From positions 1-64,000 of the forward strand of contig JAHBUH010000015.1 in the NCBI GenBank assembly GCA_019638185.1: a stretch of 64,000 bases of DNA, in the 5' to 3' direction. Positions 1-8,912 of the stretch are shown here, one piece after another. The DNA is from Leadbetterella sp. GTDB taxonomy: Bacteria; Bacteroidota; Bacteroidia; Cytophagales; Spirosomataceae. The position numbers and the translations under genes were made by a program. Position 1 is the first letter of the stretch. The number at the start of each line of letters is the position of its first letter. Below the pieces are notes generated by a model. It was not told the origin of the DNA. It made no database searches and saw only the letters and a list, made by a program, of their open reading frames with translations.

Positions 1-1552
1 TAGCCGGGTCAAAGGGATCGTAGAAATACAGGTTTTCTTCCCGGTACAGGCCCAGGTGCTTTTTCAGCTCATCCAGGAAGCGGCCGTAATTTTTGGCCTT
101 GCCGTCTGACCAGCCCACTTCCGCCAGGGCCGCCAGCCGCGGGAAGGTCAGGAAGTCCAGGCGGTCGGGGGTGTTGACGGTTTCGGTCCAGAGGTTCCCC
201 TGCACGCCCAGCACCTGGCCGCGGTAGGTTTCGGTCTTCCGGAGGTCTTCCATGTTATATTCATACAGCGCCTGGAGCGTGCCGAACGCCTTGCCCCACT
301 TGCGGCCGTAACGATGATTTTCTTCCTGTACAAAATCAAAATAGAAAGGAATCCGCGGACAGATCACCGTGGCGTACCCGTTTTTAAGCGATAGCTGCAG
401 CTGCTCCGGCTTATCGTGCCGCCACCAGAACTGCACCGCCTTGTCTTTGGGTAAACCGCTGTCGGCCATCTCATCCCACACCCCTATCCGGGCATTCATC
501 TGAAAGAGGGAATCGGCCATGCGGCGCATAAAATAGGTTTCCACTTCCTTATTCGTGGTAAATTTCTGACGCGTTTTCAGGCTGTCGATCAGCCGGTCAC
601 TGTTCCAGGCCTCCGAACCGAAAGACACCTCATCCCCGCCCAGGTGCACCAGGCCGGAAGGAAACAGCACGTTTACCTCTTTCAGGATATTAGTGAGGTA
701 AGTGTACGTGCCTTTTTTAGCCGGGTGGAAGGTGAAATCCGGGTGGTTTTTACTTCCGCCACCGCTAAACTGCGGGTAAGCCCTGTTAGCGGCAGTGGCA
801 TGCCCCGGCATATCGATTTCCGGTATGATCTCAATCTGGCGTTTGGCCGCATACGCCACAATATCCCGGATATCCTCCTGGGTATAATATTTCACTCCTG
901 CCAGCGGATCGGTAAATGCTCCAATGCCGCCTACCAGCGCCAGCATGGGGTATTTCTTAATTTCCAGTCGCCAGGCCGGTTCATCGGTCAGGTGCCAGTG
1001 AAATTTATTCAACTTATAGAAAGCCATCCAGTTCAGGATCTGCTTTACTTTTTCCACTCCGAAGAAGTGGCGCGACTCATCCAGCATGTAACCCCGCCAG
1101 GCATATTCCGGCTTATCCCGGATCTTGCCCAGGGGAATGCGGCATACGCCGGCCTCTTTCCCGAACACCATCATCTGCAGCAGGCTCATCACGGCGTTAT
1201 GAGCACCGGGTTTGGCGGAAGCCTCCACCGTTACCCGGCCGGCAGTGATGTTCAGGATATATTCTTCCGGCTGAAGCGCCGGGTTCCGGTTAAAGATCAG
1301 GATGGCCTTAGCGCTTTCTCCTGTTTTAAACCAGGTAAAGCCCGCCCGCGCAAAAAGCTGCTCCCGGAAAAGCGCTGACGCGTCACCGAACAGGAGCGCA
1401 TCCGACTCGCTTACAAAACTGTTATCCCGAAGAGCCAGCTGCCCCCCGCTTAGCTGAACGGCATTAGGCTGCGGAATTACGGCCACGTGCGCCTGCCCGC
1501 GGGATTCCTGCCCCAGCAGCAGGAGTGAGAATAAGAGATAGATAATTCGCAT
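1..1552 (-). CDS. GH20 beta-N-acetylhexosaminidase, 3' end cut by window
   Basis: The reading frame opens at 1552 and stays open to the window edge, giving about 517 residues, so only the last few residues and the stop are missing. It begins with a hydrophobic signal peptide (MRIIYLLFSLLLLG). The GH20 hallmarks follow: HWHLTDEPAWR, EIDMPGH near residue 250, and HLGGDEV with the catalytic pair D307/E308. A late GNLWTE segment belongs to the same fold. Enzymes of this family release terminal beta-GlcNAc or GalNAc, with the substrate N-acetyl group assisting catalysis; a periplasmic or surface location is inferred from the signal peptide. It lies 25 bp downstream of the GH2 gene on the same strand and is probably co-transcribed with it, as part of a SusC/SusD locus. 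Family assignment is secure; the exact substrate is not known. Confidence 0.93.
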   Translation of the reverse strand, partial: MRIIYLLFSLLLLGQESRGQAHVAVIPQPNAVQLSGGQLALRDNSFVSESDALLFGDASALFREQLFARAGFTWFKTGESAKAILIFNRNPALQPEEYILNITAGRVTVEASAKPGAHNAVMSLLQMMVFGKEAGVCRIPLGKIRDKPEYAWRGYMLDESRHFFGVEKVKQILNWMAFYKLNKFHWHLTDEPAWRLEIKKYPMLALVGGIGAFTDPLAGVKYYTQEDIRDIVAYAAKRQIEIIPEIDMPGHATAANRAYPQFSGGGSKNHPDFTFHPAKKGTYTYLTNILKEVNVLFPSGLVHLGGDEVSFGSEAWNSDRLIDSLKTRQKFTTNKEVETYFMRRMADSLFQMNARIGVWDEMADSGLPKDKAVQFWWRHDKPEQLQLSLKNGYATVICPRIPFYFDFVQEENHRYGRKWGKAFGTLQALYEYNMEDLRKTETYRGQVLGVQGNLWTETVNTPDRLDFLTFPRLAALAEVGWSDGKAKNYGRFLDELKKHLGLYREENLYFYDPFDPA

Positions 1553-1577
1553 AGGTATTTTCTTTAGTTCCGGGACG

Positions 1578-3695
1578 TTATTTTAATTCCCAGGTCATTT
1601 CATCCTTTAGGGCTCCGGCCCGGGCTTCGACCCGGTTTTTGCCCTTTTGTAATTCTACATTTTCAGCCACCCAGTGTTTGCTGTTCACGCCCTGCTTCAC
1701 GGCATATTCCTTCCCGTTTACGGTCAGGTGGATATCCTGCGCGTTAGAGAAAAGCTGTATGCGGGTTATGGCGTGGGTGCGCTGATCATCCCGCCGGTTA
1801 GCCAGGTAGAGGATAGGCTCAGGGTTCCAGTTCGCCTTGTACCAGTAAAAGGAGTCCTTTTTGCGCTGGCGGTCAAACGTCACCAGCCCCTTCAGGTTAC
1901 GGGCATTTACCCCGCCGCGGTTCCACGCCGGCACCGCAAACTCAAACATATTCCACAGGTAAGACGCCCCTATGATGGGGTTCTTTTCAATGATGGCCCA
2001 CTGCTGAATATGGGTTTCGGTCTGGTAGTTTTCCGGAAACGACCGGCCCCGCACCACATTGTCAGGCATTTTTACCTCTTCCTGCCCGATGTCCATATTG
2101 CCATCCGCCCCGTATTCCGAAAGGATGACCCGGTATTCCGGGAAGTCTTTCTGTACCGATTTAGCCCAGGGCTCCAGGTCTTCTATCTTACCGCCATACC
2201 AGCCAAAGTAATGGTTGATCCCCTGGATATCGGTATTGAGGTTTTCCTGACGGTCAATCACGTTATAGCCGGATACAGCCACGGTATAGCGGTCGGGATC
2301 CAGGGTTTTAGCCAGGTCATTCATTTCCCGGGTCAGTACCGGCACCTGGGCGTCAGCCGTGGTGGAGTATACCTCGTTATGCATGCCCCAGACGTAGATA
2401 GACGGGTGATTGAAGTTTTGCTTGATGAGCTCGGTCAGCTGCTGTTTGGCGTTATCGTTCTCATAGAAAGAAACACGGTTAACAAACGGCACCTCGGCCC
2501 ACACCAGGAAGCCGATGGAGTCCGCCAGGGAATAGACATCCGGCGACTGCTGGTAATGGGCAAAACGGATGGTGGTGGCGCCCATTTCCCGGATGAGCTG
2601 CATGTCACGCTTATGGTCTTCAAAAGACAGGGCCGAGCCTTTGCCCCACAGGTCCTGGTGGCGGCATACCCCGTACATAGGGTAAGGCTTTCCGTTCAGT
2701 AAAACGCCCCGGCCCGCTGTAAACTCCACGGTTCTCAGGCCCAGGGGCTGAGTCACTTCATCCAGCACCTGGCCCCCGGCGGTCAGCCGCACGGTCACCG
2801 AATACAGGTAAGGATCCCTCACGCCGTCCCAAAGGTGCGGGTTTTTCAGCGTCATCAGTTCTTTGGTATAGGTAACGCCCTGGCGCCCGATTTTCACGGC
2901 ACTTTTCTGCTGCACCACGGTTTTACCGGTATGATCTTTAATTTCAGTCACCAGCTCCGCGTTCTGAGCCGTTTTTTCTTTGGTCTCCAGCTTAGCCTCC
3001 ACCTGCACTTCGGCGCTTTTCGCCGACACATTTTTCTGGCGGATATAAACACCCGGAGAAGCATTATCGGTCACTAAAAAGCCCGTTTTATTAGTGGTGA
3101 TGAGGTGTACCGGCCGGTAAATCCCGCCGTACACGGGGAAGAGGAACTGGTTAATGGGGATCACGTCGCGCCGGCTTTTGTTATCGGCTATTACCGTTAC
3201 CGTATTTTCCTTATCGTAAAAAACCGAGTTTGTGATCTCAAACACAAAATGCGAGTATCCGCCTTTATGCTCCCCGATGTAATTGTCATTAATGTACACC
3301 TGGGCCACGGCTCCTACCCCTTCAAACTTCAGGAAAGTACGTTTCTGGTCTTTATGTGCCGGGTTTATGGAAAACTTCTTTTTATAGATGCCTTTGCCTT
3401 CAAAAAAATTCCTGTCGCGCTGCATATCCTCGCTGTTCCAGGTATGCGGCAGGGTCACGTCTTCCCAGACTTCCGGGGCGGTCCACTGGCTTTGCGCCTC
3501 CACGTATTTCGCGCCGTTATCAAAGTCGGAAAAGAAGGTGCTGTTATTCACCCGGAAAAACTGCCAGCCGGCATTAAAAGATTCATCGGTGCGGGACTGG
3601 GCCCGGGCCTGGAATAAGGAGAATACTAATGCGAGGGTGAATAAACCGGGTTTTGCCCATAAAAAGAAAGTTTGCTTACACGAGGAAGTTTGCAT
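1578..3695 (-). CDS. GH2 family beta-glycosidase (beta-galactosidase-like)
   Basis: A 705-residue exported glycosidase. A signal peptide ends near residue 32 (FQARAQ). Then come a sugar-binding jelly-roll domain (about 35-200), an Ig-like domain (about 205-320) and a TIM barrel (about 325-620). The acid/base is E441 in WGMHNEV and the likely nucleophile is E527 in ILSEYGA. GH2 covers beta-galactosidases, glucuronidases and mannosidases, and the sequence alone does not settle which this is. It is shorter than LacZ (about 1,000 residues) and close to the compact Bacteroidetes forms. It precedes the GH20 gene by 25 bp and lies beyond the susD terminator, so the two glycosidases probably form their own transcript. 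A LacI-type operator sits about 200 bp upstream. Together with a hexosaminidase it would suit a glycan containing galactose or glucuronate plus N-acetylhexosamine (inference). Confidence 0.93.
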   Translation of the reverse strand: MQTSSCKQTFFLWAKPGLFTLALVFSLFQARAQSRTDESFNAGWQFFRVNNSTFFSDFDNGAKYVEAQSQWTAPEVWEDVTLPHTWNSEDMQRDRNFFEGKGIYKKKFSINPAHKDQKRTFLKFEGVGAVAQVYINDNYIGEHKGGYSHFVFEITNSVFYDKENTVTVIADNKSRRDVIPINQFLFPVYGGIYRPVHLITTNKTGFLVTDNASPGVYIRQKNVSAKSAEVQVEAKLETKEKTAQNAELVTEIKDHTGKTVVQQKSAVKIGRQGVTYTKELMTLKNPHLWDGVRDPYLYSVTVRLTAGGQVLDEVTQPLGLRTVEFTAGRGVLLNGKPYPMYGVCRHQDLWGKGSALSFEDHKRDMQLIREMGATTIRFAHYQQSPDVYSLADSIGFLVWAEVPFVNRVSFYENDNAKQQLTELIKQNFNHPSIYVWGMHNEVYSTTADAQVPVLTREMNDLAKTLDPDRYTVAVSGYNVIDRQENLNTDIQGINHYFGWYGGKIEDLEPWAKSVQKDFPEYRVILSEYGADGNMDIGQEEVKMPDNVVRGRSFPENYQTETHIQQWAIIEKNPIIGASYLWNMFEFAVPAWNRGGVNARNLKGLVTFDRQRKKDSFYWYKANWNPEPILYLANRRDDQRTHAITRIQLFSNAQDIHLTVNGKEYAVKQGVNSKHWVAENVELQKGKNRVEARAGALKDEMTWELK

Positions 3696-3792
3696 ACTTG
3701 CTCCGTTTTTTAAGGTTATACGTATGTTTCTGACCAGGGTGCGGAGATTCGCTTGCAGGAAGGTGAGAAGGGGCCGGAAATTTCCGGCAGTA

Positions 3793-3800
3793 CAAATTTA
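3793..3800 (-). promoter_or_regulatory. Possible -7 box for GH2-GH20 transcript
   Basis: Read on the minus strand this is TAAATTTG, an exact match to the Bacteroidetes TAnnTTTG element. No good -33 TTG lies at the right distance upstream. It would give a leader of about 90 nt before the GH2 start. Confidence 0.35.
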
Positions 3801-3899
3801 TGGATCTATTCACCGGATTAAAAGCGAAGAAAACCGAAAACGGGAAGTTTAAGTACGAAAAGGGCGCTTTTCGGGCTAAAATGCTGAGGGATCGGGGGG

Positions 3900-3920
3900 T
3901 TGCAAACGTGTGCGCAAATT
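3900..3920. promoter_or_regulatory. Predicted LacI-family operator, copy 1
   Basis: The site TTGCAAACGTGTGCGCAA followed by ATT has the near-palindromic core GCAAACGTGTGC (10 of 12 positions symmetric) centred on ACGT, as expected for LacI/GalR regulators. All 21 bases recur at 8853-8873 in the susC-lacI gap. An exact 21-bp match at two control regions of one locus strongly suggests a shared operator for the LacI protein encoded at 8913-9923. Confidence 0.7.
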
Positions 3921-3921
3921 G

Positions 3922-3992
3922 AGGAAAAAGCGAGAAGGTGCCTGAAAGGAGAAGGCTCGCTGCTGTAACGAACTCCCTTTTCAGACACCTTC
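3922..3992 (-). terminator. Terminator after susD
   Basis: On the minus strand a long imperfect stem (GAAGGTGTCTGAAAAGGGAG pairing with its near-complement 3934-3953) is followed by CTCGCTTTTTCC. It lies about 70 nt after the susD stop and would end the susC-susD transcript. Confidence 0.6.
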
Positions 3993-4063
3993 CGTATTCC
4001 CCCGCACCCGGGCCTTTTCAGGTCGGATCCGGGGCGGGTCAGTACTTTCCCGCTTAACTGCGT

Positions 4064-5701
4064 CTACTCATTTTGCGTCAGGATTTTCTTGCTCAAAACG
4101 ATCTGCTGTTCCGGAATGAACTCTACGATCACTTTGGAAGAAGGCTCCACGGTATAGAAAGGCGTGGTCACACTCAGGTGGGTACCCGGGTATTTCCTGT
4201 CCAGGGTATAACCGTTCCGGAACACATCAAACTTCCGGTGCCCTTCCCAGGCCAGCTCCAGCTTTCTTTCGGCCAGTACTACATCCAGGGCGGTTTTAGT
4301 GCCCAGGTTATCGGCTGTCCACAGTCCGGCGGCCGGAATGCCCGCCCGCGTACGGATCAGGTTAACATCGGTAAGAGCAGCTGCGGTATTGCCCAGTTTG
4401 GCATTGGCCTCTGCGCGGATCAGGTAAAGCTCAGCCAGGCGGGAAATCGGTGGCGACCACAGGTGGGCCTGTCCTTCCTGTCCGGAACATTTGGTGATAT
4501 AATACTTCAGGAACCCGTTCCGGTTTTCCAGCGTATAATCTACCAGTGCGGATCTCTCTTTTCCGCCTATGGTAATGTAATAAAGCCACGCACCTGCACC
4601 GTTAGACTTGCGGGTCAGCTTTTTGGAAGCACCGCTTTCTGTATAGGTATAATCATCGCCTTCTTTCTGCACGGGTACGCTGGCGTACTTGTAGTCATCG
4701 GTCACGTAATAGGCCTGCAGCTGGGTGCTGTTATTCAGGATTTTCGGGGCAATGAACTTATACCGTACGTCTTCCGGGTATTTTCTCACTTCTTCCAGGT
4801 AAGTGCGGGAAGCATACATCTCTCCCCAGCCTGAACCGCTGATGCTGGCATACAGGGAACCGATGGTGTACCAGCCGTTACTGGCGTAATCCACATCTTT
4901 CACAAAACGGATGGCGAAGATATTCTCCGGGTTATTTTCCGGCACACCTGTGGCGATCTGCGTATAATTAGCCGCGGTCAGCAGGGAAAATTTACCCGAG
5001 CTGATCACTTTATTAGCGTACTCCAGGGCTTTCTGGTTATTTCCGGTGTAAATATAGAGCCTGGCCAGTAGCGCCTGGGCAGAATATACGCTACCGTAAA
5101 TGCTGCTTTTATACTGGTTAAACAGCTTTTCGGCTTTGAGCAGGTCACCCTCTATCTGGTCGTAAACTTCTTTCACTGTATTTCTGGGCAGCACCTCGAA
5201 CGGGTCGTCGCTCAGCTGCAGCGGCACGGCCAGGTTCTGGGCCGGGTTCTGATTATACGGCTTCCCGAACACGTTCACCAGGTAAAAATACATCAGGCTT
5301 CTCAGGTACAGGTTTTCAGCAATGATCTGGTCAGAGGAGGTGCTCTCCCCTTCCTTCAGCTGGCCCAGGATGGCGTTGGTACCCGCAATGATCTTGTAAG
5401 AGTTAGACCAGTAATCATTCACCCGGCTATTGGTCACCAGGCGCTGATAGGTATAATTGTAGAACAGGTTATCCGTAGTGGTACCGCTCAGGGCCACATT
5501 ATCGCCCGGGTATTCGGTTACCCGGTGCCAGTTTTCCACCCAGCTTTTCAGCGTGTGATAGTTCCCCAGGTTCAGTACCTCCAGGGCGCCCTGGGTGTTT
5601 TTAATCGACTCGTTGGTCAGTGCAGTGTACGGCGTCTTGTCCAGGGAACAGGAAGTCGCTAAAACTCCGCAAATCAGTGTATATATTATTTTCTTCTTCA
5701 T
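4064..5701 (-). CDS. SusD/RagB family outer-membrane nutrient-binding lipoprotein
   Basis: A 545-residue lipoprotein with a type II signal peptide (lipobox LATSC, C18). The N-terminal SusD-like TPR region contains EYPGDNV and the SNSYKIIAGTNAIL segment. The C-terminal RagB/SusD domain includes PISRLAELYLIRAEANAKLG and LAERKLELAWEGHRKFDVFR, both diagnostic. SusD proteins sit on the cell surface as a lid over their SusC partner and bind the glycan before import. The start follows the susC stop by only 6 bp, so the two are made together. Substrate specificity cannot be read from sequence; the neighbouring GH2 and GH20 enzymes are the only clue. Confidence 0.96.
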   Translation of the reverse strand: MKKKIIYTLICGVLATSCSLDKTPYTALTNESIKNTQGALEVLNLGNYHTLKSWVENWHRVTEYPGDNVALSGTTTDNLFYNYTYQRLVTNSRVNDYWSNSYKIIAGTNAILGQLKEGESTSSDQIIAENLYLRSLMYFYLVNVFGKPYNQNPAQNLAVPLQLSDDPFEVLPRNTVKEVYDQIEGDLLKAEKLFNQYKSSIYGSVYSAQALLARLYIYTGNNQKALEYANKVISSGKFSLLTAANYTQIATGVPENNPENIFAIRFVKDVDYASNGWYTIGSLYASISGSGWGEMYASRTYLEEVRKYPEDVRYKFIAPKILNNSTQLQAYYVTDDYKYASVPVQKEGDDYTYTESGASKKLTRKSNGAGAWLYYITIGGKERSALVDYTLENRNGFLKYYITKCSGQEGQAHLWSPPISRLAELYLIRAEANAKLGNTAAALTDVNLIRTRAGIPAAGLWTADNLGTKTALDVVLAERKLELAWEGHRKFDVFRNGYTLDRKYPGTHLSVTTPFYTVEPSSKVIVEFIPEQQIVLSKKILTQNE

Positions 5702-5707
5702 GATTGC

Positions 5708-8629
5708 TTAAAATGATACGTTTAGTCCGAATGATACGCGCTTGGGAGAAGCATACTGCGAGGTGGCATCTCCGTACAGGGCTGCTTCCGGATCCATTCC
5801 TGAGAAAGGAGTAGCTATCCATAAATTATCACCGGAAACATATACGCTGGCTGATTTCAGCTTCAGCCTCTGAACCAGACTGCCCGCTATGTCATACGAT
5901 AAGTTCACGTTTCTTAAACGCAGGAACGAGGCGTCTTCCAGGTACCGGGATGAGGTTTTGTTCGAAGCGTTCGTATTGTTATAAGACGCTGCCGGGTGGG
6001 TAGCATCCTTATTCGATGCGGACCACCTTGACCACCCGTCTTTGAACATAAGCTGGTTATACGAAGGGTAGGCGCCGTCAGAGTCAAACAGCTCCCGGGC
6101 AGAATGGTAGGCGTAAGCTCCTTTCGAGAAAGCCAGGTTACCACTCAGGGTAAAGCCTTTGAAGCCTACCTGCGTATTAAATCCACCCTGGAATTTCGGC
6201 GTGGAAACTCCAACAAACTGCAGTGTAGCCGAGTTATAGTTTGAGGTCAGGGTTACTTCACCTGTGGTGGCGTTAACAGCTTCCCACTGCGGAGCACCGT
6301 TTTCCGGGTTCACTCCGGCCCATTTCCGCATGTACCAGGAGTCAATGTTCCGGCCTTCGGAATACCGCTTGTTACCGGCCGGGATATCTACCCCGTCTTT
6401 CAGGGAGTTGATCTGGTTTTTATTATGGGCTATGTTAAAGCCGGCACTCCAGCTTACGGGGCTGTTTTTGCCCAGCAGTGAAGCGTTAACTGAGAATTCC
6501 ACCCCTTTGTTTTGCACGGAGCCTATGTTCTGGTAATATCCTGACCATCCCGCTGTGGAAGGGAAAGTGATATAGGTCAGCAGGCCGTCTGTGTTTTTAT
6601 TGTACAGGTCTAAGGTGAAATCCAGTCGGTTATACAGGCCCAGTTCCAGTCCCAGGTTAGCATCTTTTGACTTTTCCCAGCTCACCAGCGGGTTCTGGTA
6701 CTGTCCCGGAACAGCCGCCGGCTGACCGTTATACTGTCCGCTCAGTGAATAGAGCGAGTAAGAAGAATACAGGCCGGTAGGTACGTTACCCACCTCACCA
6801 TACGACAGTCTCAGACGCAGGTTATCCACGGCTTTTACCTTAAAGAAGTCTTCGTTATGGATATTCCAGGCCCCGCTCACAGCATAAAAGTTACCGTAGC
6901 GCTTGCTTTCCCCAAACCGCGAGCTTCCGTCCAGGCGGTAAGAAGCCTGCAGGTTATACCGGTTATGGAATCCGTAGTTCACCTGGAAAATGCCCGACTG
7001 GAAAGCGTAATCGTTTTTAGTACCTTCTTTCGACAGGAAGTCGGCGGCGTTATCAACGATCTGCGATCCCGGTGCAATACCCTTACCGGTAAGCCCTACG
7101 CTGGTGTAAACGTAATCCGAATATTCATACGCCACGAAAGCCGATACATCGTGCTTTCCGAAAGAATTACCGTACTTCAGCATCTGGTTAAAGAAACGCA
7201 CGATCCGCCGGTTAGAGAACTGGTAAATGGAGCCCTTGTTAGCCAGTCCCGAATTAGACTGCGGGTCGCTATAGGACATGCTGGTCTGGTTATAGTAGGC
7301 CAGGTTATTCATGGACTCCAGCGAGAACTGGTTATTGATCTTGTAAGAGAAATCAAAATTACTCTGAATATCAAAGGTCTGGCCTTTGCTGTAGTTGAAC
7401 TGCTGGTCGTACAGGTAGTTCCGGTTATCCCTTCCGTACCAGGTAATGCCGCCCGCCTGTGGGTTCAGGATCTTCCCGTCAGCGCTGTAAGGCGCATCCC
7501 AGGGCATATTCAGGTACATATCGTACAGCGAATGCTGGCGGTTATCAGTAGAGGTAAACGAGGCATTGAGCTTAGGCTTAAAAGACAGCTTGCTGGTCAG
7601 CTTATGATCAATGTTCATCCGGGCGGTAAGCCGGTCATACTCATACCCTTTCACCGAACCCTCTTCCTTATAGTAGTTACCGCTGGCATAAAACGAGGTC
7701 TTGTCGGTTTTGCCCATGTAGCTTCCGCTGACATCCCGGTAAGCTCCGGCCTGGGTGCCGTTAGCCAGCCAGTTGTAATTCGTCTTTAACACATCCTGGG
7801 TGATGGCTGCGGGTATCGACTTCGGATTGGTAAAAGTCTGGTAATAATCCCACATCTGCTGGGAGTTCATCAGCTTAAAGTTCCCCTGGTTATAATGGCT
7901 TGCACCGGAGGCGATATTCACGGTAAACGTACCCGCCCCGCTGTTAGCGGCTCTCCGGGTGGTGATCACAATTACCCCGTTAGCTCCCCGTGAACCGTAC
8001 TGGGTGGTGGCCGCCGCATCTTTCAGCACGGAAACCGTCTCTATGTCATTCGGGTTAATGTTCGGCGATCCGTGCGCTATTACCCCGTCTACTACCCAAA
8101 GCGGATCAGAGCTGGAAGAAATAGAGCTCCTTCCGCGGATCCGGATGGTGGCATTTTCTCCGGGGCGGCCCGAGCCGTTCACCACATTCACCCCAGCTAT
8201 CTTTCCCTGCAGCAGGTTAGAAACGTTAGGTGACTTCACATCTTTCAGCTCTTTCTGGCTTACTTTCACAATAGATGCCGAGATCTCGCCCTGCTTCTGG
8301 GTAGAGTAACCTGTCACCACCAGTTCATCCAGGTGACTGTCTTCGTAGCCCAGCGTGACGTTAACCGGTGAGGAGGTCACCTCCATTTCCACGGTTTTAT
8401 ACCCGATGGAGGAGATGCGGATCCGGGGCCGGGGCTTACCGGCTTCCAGACTAAACTCGCCGGTGGCGTTGGTCATGGTACCGTTCGTGGTTCCTATTTC
8501 CACCACACTGGCGCCGATGACAGGATCACCGTTTGCTTCCACTACCTTCCCTCTGATGGTGGTCTTTTGGGCCATCAGTTCATGGAAGAAGAGGAACATG
8601 AAACTTAAAAGGAGAAATTTTACCTTCAT
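5708..8629 (-). CDS. SusC/RagA family TonB-dependent outer-membrane transporter
   Basis: A 973-residue protein with a signal peptide ending near residue 20 (ELMAQ). Next comes a carboxypeptidase-regulatory-like domain (about 23-95: IRGKVVEANGDPVIGASV). A TonB-box-like DELVVTGYSTQKQG is followed by a plug domain (about 115-225, with LQGKIAGVNV, IRIRGRSS and VVDGVI) and then a TonB-dependent beta-barrel ending in F. It is the energised pore that imports oligosaccharides delivered by the SusD-type partner encoded 6 bp downstream. At 973 residues it is at the small end for SusC proteins. It is divergent from the LacI regulator gene, and the shared 283-bp gap carries the operator and promoter signals, so it is probably controlled by that regulator. 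Confidence 0.96.
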   Translation of the reverse strand: MKVKFLLLSFMFLFFHELMAQKTTIRGKVVEANGDPVIGASVVEIGTTNGTMTNATGEFSLEAGKPRPRIRISSIGYKTVEMEVTSSPVNVTLGYEDSHLDELVVTGYSTQKQGEISASIVKVSQKELKDVKSPNVSNLLQGKIAGVNVVNGSGRPGENATIRIRGRSSISSSSDPLWVVDGVIAHGSPNINPNDIETVSVLKDAAATTQYGSRGANGVIVITTRRAANSGAGTFTVNIASGASHYNQGNFKLMNSQQMWDYYQTFTNPKSIPAAITQDVLKTNYNWLANGTQAGAYRDVSGSYMGKTDKTSFYASGNYYKEEGSVKGYEYDRLTARMNIDHKLTSKLSFKPKLNASFTSTDNRQHSLYDMYLNMPWDAPYSADGKILNPQAGGITWYGRDNRNYLYDQQFNYSKGQTFDIQSNFDFSYKINNQFSLESMNNLAYYNQTSMSYSDPQSNSGLANKGSIYQFSNRRIVRFFNQMLKYGNSFGKHDVSAFVAYEYSDYVYTSVGLTGKGIAPGSQIVDNAADFLSKEGTKNDYAFQSGIFQVNYGFHNRYNLQASYRLDGSSRFGESKRYGNFYAVSGAWNIHNEDFFKVKAVDNLRLRLSYGEVGNVPTGLYSSYSLYSLSGQYNGQPAAVPGQYQNPLVSWEKSKDANLGLELGLYNRLDFTLDLYNKNTDGLLTYITFPSTAGWSGYYQNIGSVQNKGVEFSVNASLLGKNSPVSWSAGFNIAHNKNQINSLKDGVDIPAGNKRYSEGRNIDSWYMRKWAGVNPENGAPQWEAVNATTGEVTLTSNYNSATLQFVGVSTPKFQGGFNTQVGFKGFTLSGNLAFSKGAYAYHSARELFDSDGAYPSYNQLMFKDGWSRWSASNKDATHPAASYNNTNASNKTSSRYLEDASFLRLRNVNLSYDIAGSLVQRLKLKSASVYVSGDNLWIATPFSGMDPEAALYGDATSQYASPKRVSFGLNVSF

Positions 8630-8746
8630 AATTTGCTTAATTGTTTTAAAATGATCGGACTGATTCTAAGGTTCCGCATGGAGCAGAGCTACGTTAAGAG
8701 ATGGAGACGAACCGGCGGTTGATTTTAATTCCGGTTTTTAGCATTA

Positions 8747-8782
8747 CAAAATTATGTATTAATATAGTCCCGAAAAAGCAAA
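8747..8782 (-). promoter_or_regulatory. Possible susCD promoter
   Basis: On the minus strand a TTTG (8779-8782) is followed after 24 bp by TAATTTTG (8747-8754), a perfect TAnnTTTG. The spacing is a few bases longer than usual. The leader to the susC start would be about 110 nt. Confidence 0.4.
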
Positions 8783-8826
8783 TAAACTACGGGCCGGGCT
8801 ACACAAAGAGAACAGACCCGTTGATT

Positions 8827-8844
8827 TACGTCAAAAATGACGTA
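8827..8844. repeat. Perfect inverted repeat upstream of lacI
   Basis: TACGTCA, four A's, TGACGTA: a perfect 7-bp inverted repeat with a 4-bp spacer, 9 bp from the predicted LacI operator. It lies where a second regulator of the susC-lacI gap could bind, or it could form a small hairpin in a susC-directed transcript. Confidence 0.55.
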
Positions 8845-8852
8845 TTTTGCAA

Positions 8853-8873
8853 TTGCAAACGTGTGCGCAAATT
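8853..8873. promoter_or_regulatory. Predicted LacI-family operator, copy 2
   Basis: Identical over 21 bp to the site at 3900-3920. It lies between susC and lacI, 39 bp before the lacI start, and overlaps the likely lacI promoter, which suggests autoregulation together with control of susCD. Confidence 0.7.
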
Positions 8874-8880
8874 ATTTCTG
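8853..8880 (+). promoter_or_regulatory. Possible lacI promoter overlapping the operator
   Basis: TTG (8853-8855), 17 bp, then TATTTCTG (8873-8880), one mismatch from TAnnTTTG. The leader would be about 28 nt. The operator copy covers the whole spacer, so a bound regulator would block it. Confidence 0.4.
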
Positions 8881-8912
8881 CGTATATAAAGACATACTAT
8901 TAACCCAAAAAG

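Larger units (their letters stand above)
3696..4063. other. Intergenic region between susD and the GH2 gene
   Basis: This 368-bp stretch has no credible gene. It holds, from the susD side, a terminator hairpin (3922-3992), a copy of the predicted LacI operator (3900-3920) and a minus-strand -7-like box at 3793-3800. It therefore seems to separate the susCD transcript from the glycosidase transcript and to provide the second one with its own control region. Confidence 0.6.

Noticed and set aside
1674..2702. Long plus-strand open frame of 342 residues
   Set aside because: It lies wholly inside the GH2 gene on the other strand, has no recognisable domain, and the GH2 frame has clear catalytic motifs. 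Similar long antisense frames over sus, tamB, SulP and ilv genes were rejected for the same reason; codon bias produces them.
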